64,000 bases of DNA, taken from assembly GCF_029948125.1 (NCBI RefSeq), contig NZ_JASAMB010000005.1:1-64000 (forward strand), given 5' to 3'. Below, in pieces: positions 53,205 to 60,913 of this stretch (the stretch's first letter is position 1; each line of letters starts with the position of its first letter). The stretch is from Catellatospora sp. KI3 (lineage in GTDB: Bacteria > Actinomycetota > Actinomycetes > Mycobacteriales > Micromonosporaceae). The position numbers and the translations under genes were made by a program. The notes beneath the pieces were generated by a model, which worked only from the letters and a program-made list of their open reading frames with translations, was not told the DNA's origin and did no database searches.

Positions 53205-53993
53205 CTAGGCTTTGAATATGACGTCGAGTACGGGCAGGCATTCGCCACCGCGGCTGCGGCGCGCCGTCCGAGAAATCGAGAGCGTCTCCGTGAGGCGCCA
53301 TTCTTGGAAGAGCTCCGCCATGGTGGGATGACACGCTGTGAATGGAATAGATATCCGCCCATCATGAGCTGCGGAGCAGAAATCTTCTACGGAGTACCGA
53401 TGGGTACGGAATAACCCGGCGTCGTCGTCGACCACGTCAAATGCGGGAAAAGATCCGCGTGCTATATCCGCAGTGGAGGTCTTGAGTGCCCAGGCTGCCA
53501 ACTGGCGACCTATCCGGTAGCGGCGGCGCATGGCCTGCCAGTGCTGCAACGACATATCGGTACCGACTCGAACGTCTCTTCTAGTGGGCAATCTTTCAAA
53601 GTCCACGAGCCAGACGAGGCCGCCGGGACGCACGACCCGGCGCACCTCATGGATGGCTGATCGACGCGCCCTCCGAAGTGGGATCAGATTCGACACGAAT
53701 GATAGTACTGCTGCGTCTGCCGATGCCTCGGCCAAGGGTAGGCGGTTCGTGACATCACCGATTTCGACATTCCAAGATAGGTGTTTCGCGTGACTCACGC
53801 GATCTGGTGCGATATCAATCCCTATCCACGCGCCGCCAGCCGCGACAAGCGGTTCTCTGAGTCGACCGTTGCCGAAGCCGATGTCCAGCACGATCGGTTG
53901 CGTGCCGCAGTACGTCCGCAACACTTTTACGAATGCAGAAGCGTCAGGCGTAGGTCCGATACCGGTTGGCAAATTAACGGGAGCCGACATCAT
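53205..53993 (-). CDS. Class I SAM-dependent methyltransferase
   Basis: A 262-residue methyltransferase with motif I at ~35-43 (IVLDIGFGNGRL), acidic loop GIDIAPDR, motif at LPLAEASADAAVLSFVSNL and VRRVVRPGGLVWLVDF. Type 11-like fold; acceptor unknown. Its ATG overlaps the PfkB-like stop as ATGA and it ends 18 bases before the kinase-PLD gene, so it is in the same operon. G+C and codon use are lower than the genome. Confidence 0.85.
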   Translation of the reverse strand: MMSAPVNLPTGIGPTPDASAFVKVLRTYCGTQPIVLDIGFGNGRLREPLVAAGGAWIGIDIAPDRVSHAKHLSWNVEIGDVTNRLPLAEASADAAVLSFVSNLIPLRRARRSAIHEVRRVVRPGGLVWLVDFERLPTRRDVRVGTDMSLQHWQAMRRRYRIGRQLAAWALKTSTADIARGSFPAFDVVDDDAGLFRTHRYSVEDFCSAAHDGRISIPFTACHPTMAELFQEWRLTETLSISRTARRSRGGECLPVLDVIFKA

Positions 53994-54901
53994 TGAAGCC
54001 CAGTCAGGTAACGTAGAGAGCGTCGGTCGAGACTTCCGGGACGCTCCGCCGGAGTTAGCGCCTCGTATCCGGTATTCACCCAGCGCAGGTCATCGTGGCG
54101 AGAAACGAATAGTTCGACCTCATTGCTCGGGCGGAGCACTACCATCGCTTTATTTCGAAGCGCCCTTGTCGCCAGCTCTCGCAGTTCGTTGGGGGACGTC
54201 GGCACAGGTCCTACTCCGTACAAGCGCTGGATTGTAGCGGCCTCGCCGAAGATGACGTCGAACTCGCCAAGAACCCGCTCAAAATTGTCGACGTGATCTT
54301 CTAGTCGATGTGGAACGAGATCGAGTGCGATCGTCGCGCCGTTTCGCTTGGCTGCACTTACCAGCGTCATCACCTGCTCAGCCCTTGCTGAGTCGATCAA
54401 GGAATAGCCTGAGATGAAGAGGGCGTCAGAAGTCTGTGCGAAGTCCAGCACTGTCCGCGACGGACCTTCGCGGTCGACGAGTTGATTGGCACCTGGCTGG
54501 GCCAGTAATAAGCGTTCTTCCCCTTTAAAGTCGATGCACACAGCGGTACCCGTCGGTGCACGTTCCTCGCGACGTAACAGATCGTGGATCCGCTCTCGGG
54601 CAAGGATGGTAACAGCGGCGTCGCCCGCTGGATCAAGACGCTGTGACGGATCGCAGCCGACAGAGCCCCATAGTCCGACCTCAGGAATATTGATCTTCCG
54701 TGCCTCTAAGGCGACGACTAGCCCCGTTCCGCCCAAGCGCGTTCCGAGATCAGTGGCTACGTGCCCGGCTGCGCATGCCTCAGTGGCGGGCAGACCAATG
54801 TGGCCGACGACGTCAAGCATCACATCGCCTACGACTAGCAACCGGTTGATAGGTTTCTGGATGCCTGGGCCTGACCGCACAGTCGTGACCGGACCTCTCA
54901 C
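53990..54901 (-). CDS. PfkB-like protein lacking catalytic motifs
   Basis: About 303 residues with a ribokinase/PfkB fold start (LLVVGDVMLDVVGHIG), the GG motif region (LGGTGLVVALEA) and FISGYSLID. But the usual Asn of the GG-x3-N substrate motif is Val, the N-x-x-E metal motif reads FGEA, and the C-terminal GAGD catalytic motif is absent: the protein ends SLRYLTGLQ before or without it. So it is a degenerate or highly divergent PfkB, perhaps a nucleoside/sugar sensor. Start uncertain (GTG at 54901; others at 54883 and TTG 54934). First gene of the minus-strand operon. Confidence 0.78.
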   Translation of the reverse strand: MRGPVTTVRSGPGIQKPINRLLVVGDVMLDVVGHIGLPATEACAAGHVATDLGTRLGGTGLVVALEARKINIPEVGLWGSVGCDPSQRLDPAGDAAVTILARERIHDLLRREERAPTGTAVCIDFKGEERLLLAQPGANQLVDREGPSRTVLDFAQTSDALFISGYSLIDSARAEQVMTLVSAAKRNGATIALDLVPHRLEDHVDNFERVLGEFDVIFGEAATIQRLYGVGPVPTSPNELRELATRALRNKAMVVLRPSNEVELFVSRHDDLRWVNTGYEALTPAERPGSLDRRSLRYLTGLQ

Positions 54902-54922
54902 CTCGTCGGGATGTGAACCATT

Positions 54923-55384
54923 GTGACTGATCAAATCAGCCTGGTGCTAGCCAGCGCGGCGCTCGTCTTGTCATTGATCGTTTCGATCGATGCATATCGT
55001 GTTCGGGTGCAATCGGCCAGGTCAGCCGATGTCACTGTCTACTTTCATCGTGTGCGGAGCTTCGCTCGCGTTGTGATGGTCGACGGGGATGTGCGGTCAG
55101 CTGGCTATCATCTGGTGATCTGGAACAGAGGCCCATCAGTCGCACTCAATGTATCTGTAGAGATCCGGGATGCCATTGGCGAGGTGGTCGATCTTCGCAG
55201 CTTAGAGGAGAATGAGCTGCCGCTGAACAGGCTGGATTCCTCTGGCCGCTACCCGATCCCGTGGATTCCGGAGGGAGACATTTATCGTGGGCACAGGCGC
55301 TTCGTAGTTAAAGTCACCTGGTCGGACGGTAATGGAAGACACAGCCACACACTGCCACTGCGGCGAGGCGAGACCACCGTCTAG
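54923..55384 (+). CDS. Single-span membrane protein with beta-sandwich-like domain
   Basis: A 153-residue protein: one N-terminal membrane span (ISLVLASAALVLSLIVSIDA) followed by ~120 residues of predicted beta strands (HLVIWNRGPSVALNVSVEI, RFVVKVTWSDGNGRHSH). No family recognised. GTG start with GGGATGTGA upstream. It is divergent from the PfkB-like gene with only ~20 bases between starts and shares its low G+C, so it belongs to the island; could be its membrane-facing part. Confidence 0.68.
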   Translation: MTDQISLVLASAALVLSLIVSIDAYRVRVQSARSADVTVYFHRVRSFARVVMVDGDVRSAGYHLVIWNRGPSVALNVSVEIRDAIGEVVDLRSLEENELPLNRLDSSGRYPIPWIPEGDIYRGHRRFVVKVTWSDGNGRHSHTLPLRRGETTV

Positions 55385-55452
55385 CGGAATCTGATGCGGG
55401 AGCGCGGATGTGCCGTCCACCTTTTGCCGAATCGACGGCACGCCCCGGTTCG

Positions 55453-56832
55453 TCATGATGATGGATCCGGTAGTTTTCCCGGGTTCAGTAAACCGCGCGG
55501 GTCGGCCAAGACTGCTGATGCGCGAAGGGTGGCAAGAGCGGGGCCGCCGAGCAGCCAGGTGTGCGGGTCGACGACGTGCACGCCCAGTGCCCGCAGCCGT
55601 TCCACCCCGGCGTAGAGCGTGTCCGCGTCGCGGAACTCCGACAGCAGCAGGCCGCCGAAGCCGCGCCCGCGGGCCGGCTCGTCCGGGTCGAGGAACGTGC
55701 GCAGCCCGTCCAGGTGCAGCATCGCGCCCGGCAGGCAGGCGCGCACCGCGTCCGGCTCGGCGGTCAGCGGCTCGCCGCCGACCTGCAGGTGGCACAGGTC
55801 GGGCCGGGTCTTGCGGGCCCGCAGCGTGACGTGGTTGAACGACAGCGTCGACAGGTAGCCGACCGCCTCCGGCGTCACCGCCTCGACGTGCCCGCCGTGG
55901 CCGGTGACCGCCCGCATCGCCGCGTCGACGGTGCGCGCGTCGACGACCGCCCGCAGGCTGTGCCGCCCCGCGGGCATCGCCGGATCGGGCGGGTACGTCG
56001 CCACCAGCGCGGGCTCGTCCAGCGACACCAGCCGGGGCGCCGGGTCCAGGTGCAGCAGTTCCCGGGCGGCCGCGACCGCCGGTGCCCAGTCGGGGAACGA
56101 GGCGAGCAGCGCCGTCCAGTCCCGGGCGGGCGACAGCCCCACGGTGGCGGTGGCGATGACCCCGGTCACGCCGTACGCGTGCAGGTACGGCAGGCAGGCC
56201 GCGCCGGTGACCCGCCAGGGTTCGCGCGGCGGGCAGCCGAGCACGTCGAGGGCGTGCACGAACCCGTCCCACAGCCAGCCGTGCTCGATCGAGCCCAGCC
56301 CGCCCGCGCCGCCGGCCAGGAACCCGCCGATGGTGCTGCCCACGGTGCTGGGCAGCATCGCGATCTCCTGGCCGGTCGCCCGCGCGGCCGCCTCCAGCGC
56401 CACGAAGGTCGCCCCGGCCTGGGCGTGGACCCACCCGTCGCCGACCTCGACGACCCGGTCGGCCCGGGTCAGGTCGACGACCAGCCCGCCCGCCAGCGGC
56501 ACCGCCTGGCCGTAGTTGCCGGTGCCCCGGCCGCGCGGCACGACGGGCACGCCGTGGGTGTGCGCCAGGCGCAGCAGCGCGGCCAGCTCGTCGGTCGTGC
56601 CCGGCCGGGCCACCACGTCGGCCGGATGCTCCGGCAGCACCGCGGTGAGCACCGGGGAGAGGTGCGCGTAGTCGCGCGAGGCGGCGGTGCGGGCCGGCAG
56701 CGAGGTGGTGTACCGGTCGGGGGGCAGCACGGCGGGCAGGTCGGCCAGGAACGCGGACAGAGCCGCCGGGCCGGGTGCCCGGCGGCTCGTCTGCTGCACG
56801 ACCTGCGCCAACGGCGGTGTCGGCACGGTCAT
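55453..56832 (-). CDS. FAD-linked oxidase (GlcD/VAO-type)
   Basis: A 459-residue flavoprotein. The FAD_binding_4 domain is clear (DVVARPGTTDELAALLRLAH, PRGRGTGNYGQAVPLAGG, GSTIGGFLAGGAGG) and the C-terminal motif LLNPGKL closes the protein. Enzymes of this type oxidise alpha-hydroxy acids or related alcohols. It is the last gene of the six-gene amidohydrolase-transporter operon, 10 bases after the second binding protein. Odd: the last ~28 codons (below ~55,540) use TTA, CTA, GGA, AAA, TCA and similar codons, unlike the rest, matching the adjacent island. Confidence 0.87.
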   Translation of the reverse strand: MTVPTPPLAQVVQQTSRRAPGPAALSAFLADLPAVLPPDRYTTSLPARTAASRDYAHLSPVLTAVLPEHPADVVARPGTTDELAALLRLAHTHGVPVVPRGRGTGNYGQAVPLAGGLVVDLTRADRVVEVGDGWVHAQAGATFVALEAAARATGQEIAMLPSTVGSTIGGFLAGGAGGLGSIEHGWLWDGFVHALDVLGCPPREPWRVTGAACLPYLHAYGVTGVIATATVGLSPARDWTALLASFPDWAPAVAAARELLHLDPAPRLVSLDEPALVATYPPDPAMPAGRHSLRAVVDARTVDAAMRAVTGHGGHVEAVTPEAVGYLSTLSFNHVTLRARKTRPDLCHLQVGGEPLTAEPDAVRACLPGAMLHLDGLRTFLDPDEPARGRGFGGLLLSEFRDADTLYAGVERLRALGVHVVDPHTWLLGGPALATLRASAVLADPRGLLNPGKLPDPSS

Positions 56833-56842
56833 CGGAGGTTCC

Positions 56843-58018
56843 TCAGCTCAGCCCGATCGACGGGTCGATGAACTCGTTGGTGACCAGGTCCTGGGCGGTG
56901 AGCCCGGCCTTGATCTCCTTGCGCTGGCCGGTGTAGATCGGGCTCACGATCTCGATGACCCGCTTGACCCGGTCGACGTCGAAGTCGCCCAGCGTGGTGT
57001 TGCCGCCGTTGCTGACGATCTTCAGCTTGACCTGCTGCTCCACGCTGAACGCGGCCGCCTCCTTGGAGTACGGGAAGCCCTTGTACGCGTCGTTGAGCTT
57101 GATGATCAGGTCGTTGGTCGCGGCCGGGTCCTTGATGTAGTCGACCTGCGACTTCTGGATGATCGGGACCAGCTTCTTCAGGCAGGCGGCGTGCTCGCCC
57201 TTCTTGTCGGCGCGCACCACGATCGCCTCAGGGTAGATCGGGTAGCCGGTGTCGTGGATGAGCTGGAACTTGACCGGCTTCTTCCACTGCGGCAGGGCCT
57301 TCTCGTAGATGAACGGCTCGTTGGTGGCGAAGCCCTGCTGGGCGATCTTGCCCTTCTCGGCCAGGAACCGGGCGGGGCTGCCGTCGTACGCGCCGTCGAT
57401 CTGGTTGCGGCGCAGAATGCCCGAGCCGAGCAGGTAGTCCATGTACGTGGCGCCGTTGAAGTACAGCACCGGGGTGTCGGTCTTGCCGATGTCGACGATC
57501 GAGTTGAAAGTCGGGTTCGCCGCCGGGTCCCACATGATCATGTAGGGCGCGATGTCGAACGGGGCGACCACGCCGACCACGGGCTGCTTGTCCGACAGGC
57601 CGATCGCGTCGTCGGTGGCGACCTGGCCGAGCATGATGGTCGGGTCGGCGTACATCTGGGCGCCCGCGTTCTGGAAGCCGATCGCCGGACCGCCCGCGCG
57701 GATCTCGACGTTGACGCCGGTGCTCTGCCCGCCCGACAGCAGCGGCCCGGACACCTTCTTCTTGTCCGGGTCGATGGTGTTCGTGCTGCCCAGCAGGTGG
57801 TACAGGGCGCCGTGCTCGGCCTCGGGCGTCCACGCCGCCTGGATCACGACCGTGGCCGGGCAGACCGCGGCCAGGTCGAGGGCGCCGCTGCCCGCGCTGG
57901 GCGCGGCGGCGGGTTCGTCGGGTTCGGCCGTGCAGCCGCCCGCGAGCAGCAGCGCCGCGAGGGCGGCGACCGCGGTCGCGCGCCGTAACGGCAGCGCAGG
58001 GGCGTGATACAGCTTCAT
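56843..58018 (-). CDS. ABC transporter substrate-binding lipoprotein (NMT1/SsuA-like)
   Basis: A 391-residue binding protein with lipobox LLLAGGC near residue 28. The mature domain follows the NMT1/SsuA/ThiY style (VVIQAAWTPEAEHGALYHLL, VVAPFDIAPYMIMWDP, PYSKEAAAFSVEQQVKLKIV). AAGGAG is close to the ATG. Serves the permease and ATPase encoded just upstream; likely ligand is a pyrimidine or other small N-heterocycle because a cytosine-deaminase-like enzyme is in the operon. Confidence 0.87.
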   Translation of the reverse strand: MKLYHAPALPLRRATAVAALAALLLAGGCTAEPDEPAAAPSAGSGALDLAAVCPATVVIQAAWTPEAEHGALYHLLGSTNTIDPDKKKVSGPLLSGGQSTGVNVEIRAGGPAIGFQNAGAQMYADPTIMLGQVATDDAIGLSDKQPVVGVVAPFDIAPYMIMWDPAANPTFNSIVDIGKTDTPVLYFNGATYMDYLLGSGILRRNQIDGAYDGSPARFLAEKGKIAQQGFATNEPFIYEKALPQWKKPVKFQLIHDTGYPIYPEAIVVRADKKGEHAACLKKLVPIIQKSQVDYIKDPAATNDLIIKLNDAYKGFPYSKEAAAFSVEQQVKLKIVSNGGNTTLGDFDVDRVKRVIEIVSPIYTGQRKEIKAGLTAQDLVTNEFIDPSIGLS

Positions 58019-58077
58019 ATGTCTCCTTTTTGGACTGTTGTACGACGGTGGTGCGCGGCAGGTGGTGCGTGGGACGG

Positions 58078-58896
58078 TCAGCGGGCGGCGCCCTGGCCGG
58101 TCGAGGCCGGGCGCTGCTGCGAGTCGTGCCAGGCCGTGGCGTAGCGGGCCACGGTGCCGAACAGCCAGAAAACGACCAGGCCCAGCAGCGAGGCGAGGAT
58201 CACCGCGGCGAACAGCAGCTCCGACTGCAGGCGGCGCGGGTACAGGTAGATGAGCTGGCCGAGCCCCGGCTGCCCCTGCTGGAAGAAGAAGTCGCCGACG
58301 ATCGCGCCGATCACCGCGGCACCCGCGGAGATGCGCAGACCGGTGAGGATCGACGGCAGCGCCGCCGGCAGCTGCAGCTTCACCAGCCGGGTCCAGCGGC
58401 TCGCCCGGTGCAGCGTGAACAGGTCGTGCAGGGCCGGATCGGTGGAGCGCAGGCCGAACAGCGTGTTCGCGGTGATCGGGAACAGCGCGATCAGCACGCA
58501 CGTCAGCACCCGGCTGGGCAGGCCGAAGCCGAACCAGAAGCCGAACAGCGGGACCAGCGCCAGGATCGGCACCGTCTGCAGCAGCACCGCGTACGGGTAC
58601 ACCGCGCGCTCGATCCACCGGGCCTGGCTCATCAGCGCCGCCAGCAGCAGCCCGACCACCGCCGCGATGCCCAGCCCGAGCACCGCGACCTGCGCCGACA
58701 GGCCGAGTCCGGCCATCAGCTCGGCCAGGTTGGCCGGGTCCAGCGCCACCCGCACCACCTCGTGCGGCGGGGGCAGCAGGAACCGCCGGTCGGCGTCGAT
58801 GAGCACGTAGCTGCCCAGGTACCAGAGCACCAGCACCAGCCCGGACACCGCCAGCGGCGGCAGCGCGGTCCGCAGCCGCGTGTACGCCGCGCTCAT
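58078..58896 (-). CDS. ABC transporter permease (SsuC/ThiX-like)
   Basis: A 272-residue inner-membrane permease with five to six spans and a BPD-type loop (LHRASRWTRLVKLQLPAALPS). Belongs to the nitrate/sulfonate/taurine/pyrimidine uptake class. ATG overlaps the ATPase stop (ATGA). Confidence 0.9.
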   Translation of the reverse strand: MSAAYTRLRTALPPLAVSGLVLVLWYLGSYVLIDADRRFLLPPPHEVVRVALDPANLAELMAGLGLSAQVAVLGLGIAAVVGLLLAALMSQARWIERAVYPYAVLLQTVPILALVPLFGFWFGFGLPSRVLTCVLIALFPITANTLFGLRSTDPALHDLFTLHRASRWTRLVKLQLPAALPSILTGLRISAGAAVIGAIVGDFFFQQGQPGLGQLIYLYPRRLQSELLFAAVILASLLGLVVFWLFGTVARYATAWHDSQQRPASTGQGAAR

Positions 58897-59654
58897 CGGG
58901 CCACCGCCGCGGTGCGCTCGGCGCTGCTGCCGCGCAGCAGCTCGGTCACGTTCGCGGTCAGCGCGGTGAAGTCCGGCCAGAACCGGACCTGCGGCTCCCG
59001 CGGGTAGGGCAGCGGCACGGCCACCTCGCCGACGATGCGCCGGTCGGCCATCACCACGACCCGCTCGGCCAGGTACACCGCCTCGGCGACGGAGTGGGTG
59101 ACCAGCAGCCCGGCGAAGCCGTCGGCCACGAACAGCGACTGCAGCTCCTCCCCGAGCCGCTCGCGGGTGATCTCGTCCAGCGAGCCGAACGGCTCGTCGA
59201 ACAGCATCAGCTCAGGCTGCCCGGCCAGGGTCCGGGCCAGCGACACCCGCATCCGCATGCCGCCCGACAGCGTGCGCGGCAGCTGGTCGGCGGCCCCGGT
59301 CAGGCCCACCCGGGCCAGCGCCTGCTCGGCTCGCTCGCGGCGCTGCGCGGCCGGTTCCCGGCGCAGCTCACCGGCGAGCTCCACATTGCGGCGGACGCTG
59401 CGCCAGGGCAGCAGGGTCGGGTCCTGGAAGACGAACCCCAGCCGGGCGGCAGACCGCGCGACGGTGCCGCTGGTCGGGGTGAGCAGGCCCGCGGCCAGGC
59501 GCAGCAGGGTGCTCTTGCCGCAGCCGGAGGGACCGACCACGGCGACGAACTCGCCCGCCCCCACGTGCAGCGTCACGTCGTCCAGGGCGGTGGTTCCGGT
59601 GGGGTAGTGCATGCCGACCTGCTCGAAGGAGAGGGCCGGACCGTGGTCGGTCAC
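58893..59654 (-). CDS. ABC transporter ATPase (SsuB/ThiZ-like)
   Basis: A 253-residue ATPase: Walker A GPSGCGKST, signature LSGGMRMR, Walker B LMLFDEPFG, switch His in LLVTHSVAEA. Powers the adjacent permease. GTG start overlaps the amidohydrolase stop as GTGA, so it is translationally coupled. Confidence 0.93.
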   Translation of the reverse strand: MTDHGPALSFEQVGMHYPTGTTALDDVTLHVGAGEFVAVVGPSGCGKSTLLRLAAGLLTPTSGTVARSAARLGFVFQDPTLLPWRSVRRNVELAGELRREPAAQRRERAEQALARVGLTGAADQLPRTLSGGMRMRVSLARTLAGQPELMLFDEPFGSLDEITRERLGEELQSLFVADGFAGLLVTHSVAEAVYLAERVVVMADRRIVGEVAVPLPYPREPQVRFWPDFTALTANVTELLRGSSAERTAAVAR

Positions 59655-60913
59655 GCTGGAATTCCTGTCTGTGCGGGTACTGCGGTGAGGGTGCGGTGCA
59701 CCGAGGTGCGGGCGACGATCCGTCCCCCGTGGACGACGACGCGCTCGGCGCTGGCGGTGGCCAGGGCCTCGCGTAGGCCGCCGGCGCGGATGGCCAGCAG
59801 GTCGGCGGGGGCGCCGGGGCGGATGTCGACCGGGGGCAGGCCGGCCGCGCCGCGCGCGTCGGCGCTGACGGCGGCGTACGCCGAGTGCGGTTCGTCGTGT
59901 CCGGCCAGCACGAGCAGCGCCGCGGTCTCCAGTGGATCGGCGCGGCCGAGGCAGTTGAACGGATCCTGCAGGTTGTCGCCGCCCGCCGCGACGGTCACCC
60001 CGGCCGCGCGCAGCGCCGCCACCGCGGTGAGCCCGCGCGGCACCGCCCGGTCGTGGTCGCGTCCTTGCAGGTAGAGGTTGGTCTGCGGGAGCGCGGCGAC
60101 GGCGATGCCCGCGGCGGCCACCCGGTCGGCGATGGCGGCGGTCCGGGCCGGCTCCATCGCGCCGAGGCTGACGCAGTGCGAGGCGAGCACACCGTACGGG
60201 AAGCCGGTGGCCAGCACCGCGTCGGCGAGCATCGCCAGCGTGCACGGTTCGGGCCGCAGCCACTCGTCGACGTGCAGGTCGACCGGCACCCCGTGGTCGG
60301 CGGCCAGCTCAAGGCAGATCTCTACGCACTCGGCCGGGTCGGCGTCCAGCCCGGGGCAGGCGCCGACGGCGTCGGCCCCGGCCGCCAGCGCGTCGCGCAG
60401 CAGGGCGCGGTTGGCCGCCCCGGCGACGCCGGTCAGCGGGTTGGCGGCGAAGGCGACCAGCTGCACGTGGCACAGCCCGGCCGCCTCCTCGCGCAGCTCC
60501 AGCAGCGCCTCCAGCCCGCGCAGGCCGATGTCGGTGCCGAGGTCGACGTGGGTGCGCAGCGCGGTCACCCCGTTGCCGACGTACGCGTGCAGCGCGGTCC
60601 GGGCTGTGGCGAGGATGTCGTCCCGGTCGCGGCCGGGGCGGTAGGCCAGCCACGCGCCGACGGCGCCGAGCAGGTCGCCGGCCGGGTTGGCGACCCGGTC
60701 CGCGGTCAGCGCCTTGTCCAGGTGGGCGTGGATCTCCATCGGGGCGGGCAGCAGCAGGTAGCCGCCCAGCTCCTCGACCCGGTCGGGGCGGCCGTGCGGG
60801 TCGGTCGGGCCCGGCCGGTCGACCGAGGCGATGACGCCGCCGCGGACGGTGACGTCGGCGCGGGTGCCGTCGGCCAGCACGGCGCCGCGCAGCAGCAGCG
60901 CGTCGGCGCTCAC
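59651..60913 (-). CDS. Cytosine deaminase-like amidohydrolase
   Basis: A 420-residue metal-dependent hydrolase of the CodA type. Metal and catalytic motifs: HAHLDK, HVDEWL (His and Glu acid/base), SHC, and GGDNLQDPF. CodA deaminates cytosine to uracil; relatives act on other N-heterocycles such as isoguanine, creatinine-like or triazine compounds. GTG start overlaps the upstream stop. The presence of two binding proteins and an FAD oxidase in the operon suggests a different heterocycle from plain cytosine. Confidence 0.85.
   Translation of the reverse strand: MSADALLLRGAVLADGTRADVTVRGGVIASVDRPGPTDPHGRPDRVEELGGYLLLPAPMEIHAHLDKALTADRVANPAGDLLGAVGAWLAYRPGRDRDDILATARTALHAYVGNGVTALRTHVDLGTDIGLRGLEALLELREEAAGLCHVQLVAFAANPLTGVAGAANRALLRDALAAGADAVGACPGLDADPAECVEICLELAADHGVPVDLHVDEWLRPEPCTLAMLADAVLATGFPYGVLASHCVSLGAMEPARTAAIADRVAAAGIAVAALPQTNLYLQGRDHDRAVPRGLTAVAALRAAGVTVAAGGDNLQDPFNCLGRADPLETAALLVLAGHDEPHSAYAAVSADARGAAGLPPVDIRPGAPADLLAIRAGGLREALATASAERVVVHGGRIVARTSVHRTLTAVPAQTGIPA

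Noticed and set aside
49306-55560. Attachment-site direct repeats or tRNA bounding the island
   Set aside because: I compared both flanks by eye and found no shared stretch beyond chance length, no tRNA gene and no integrase.
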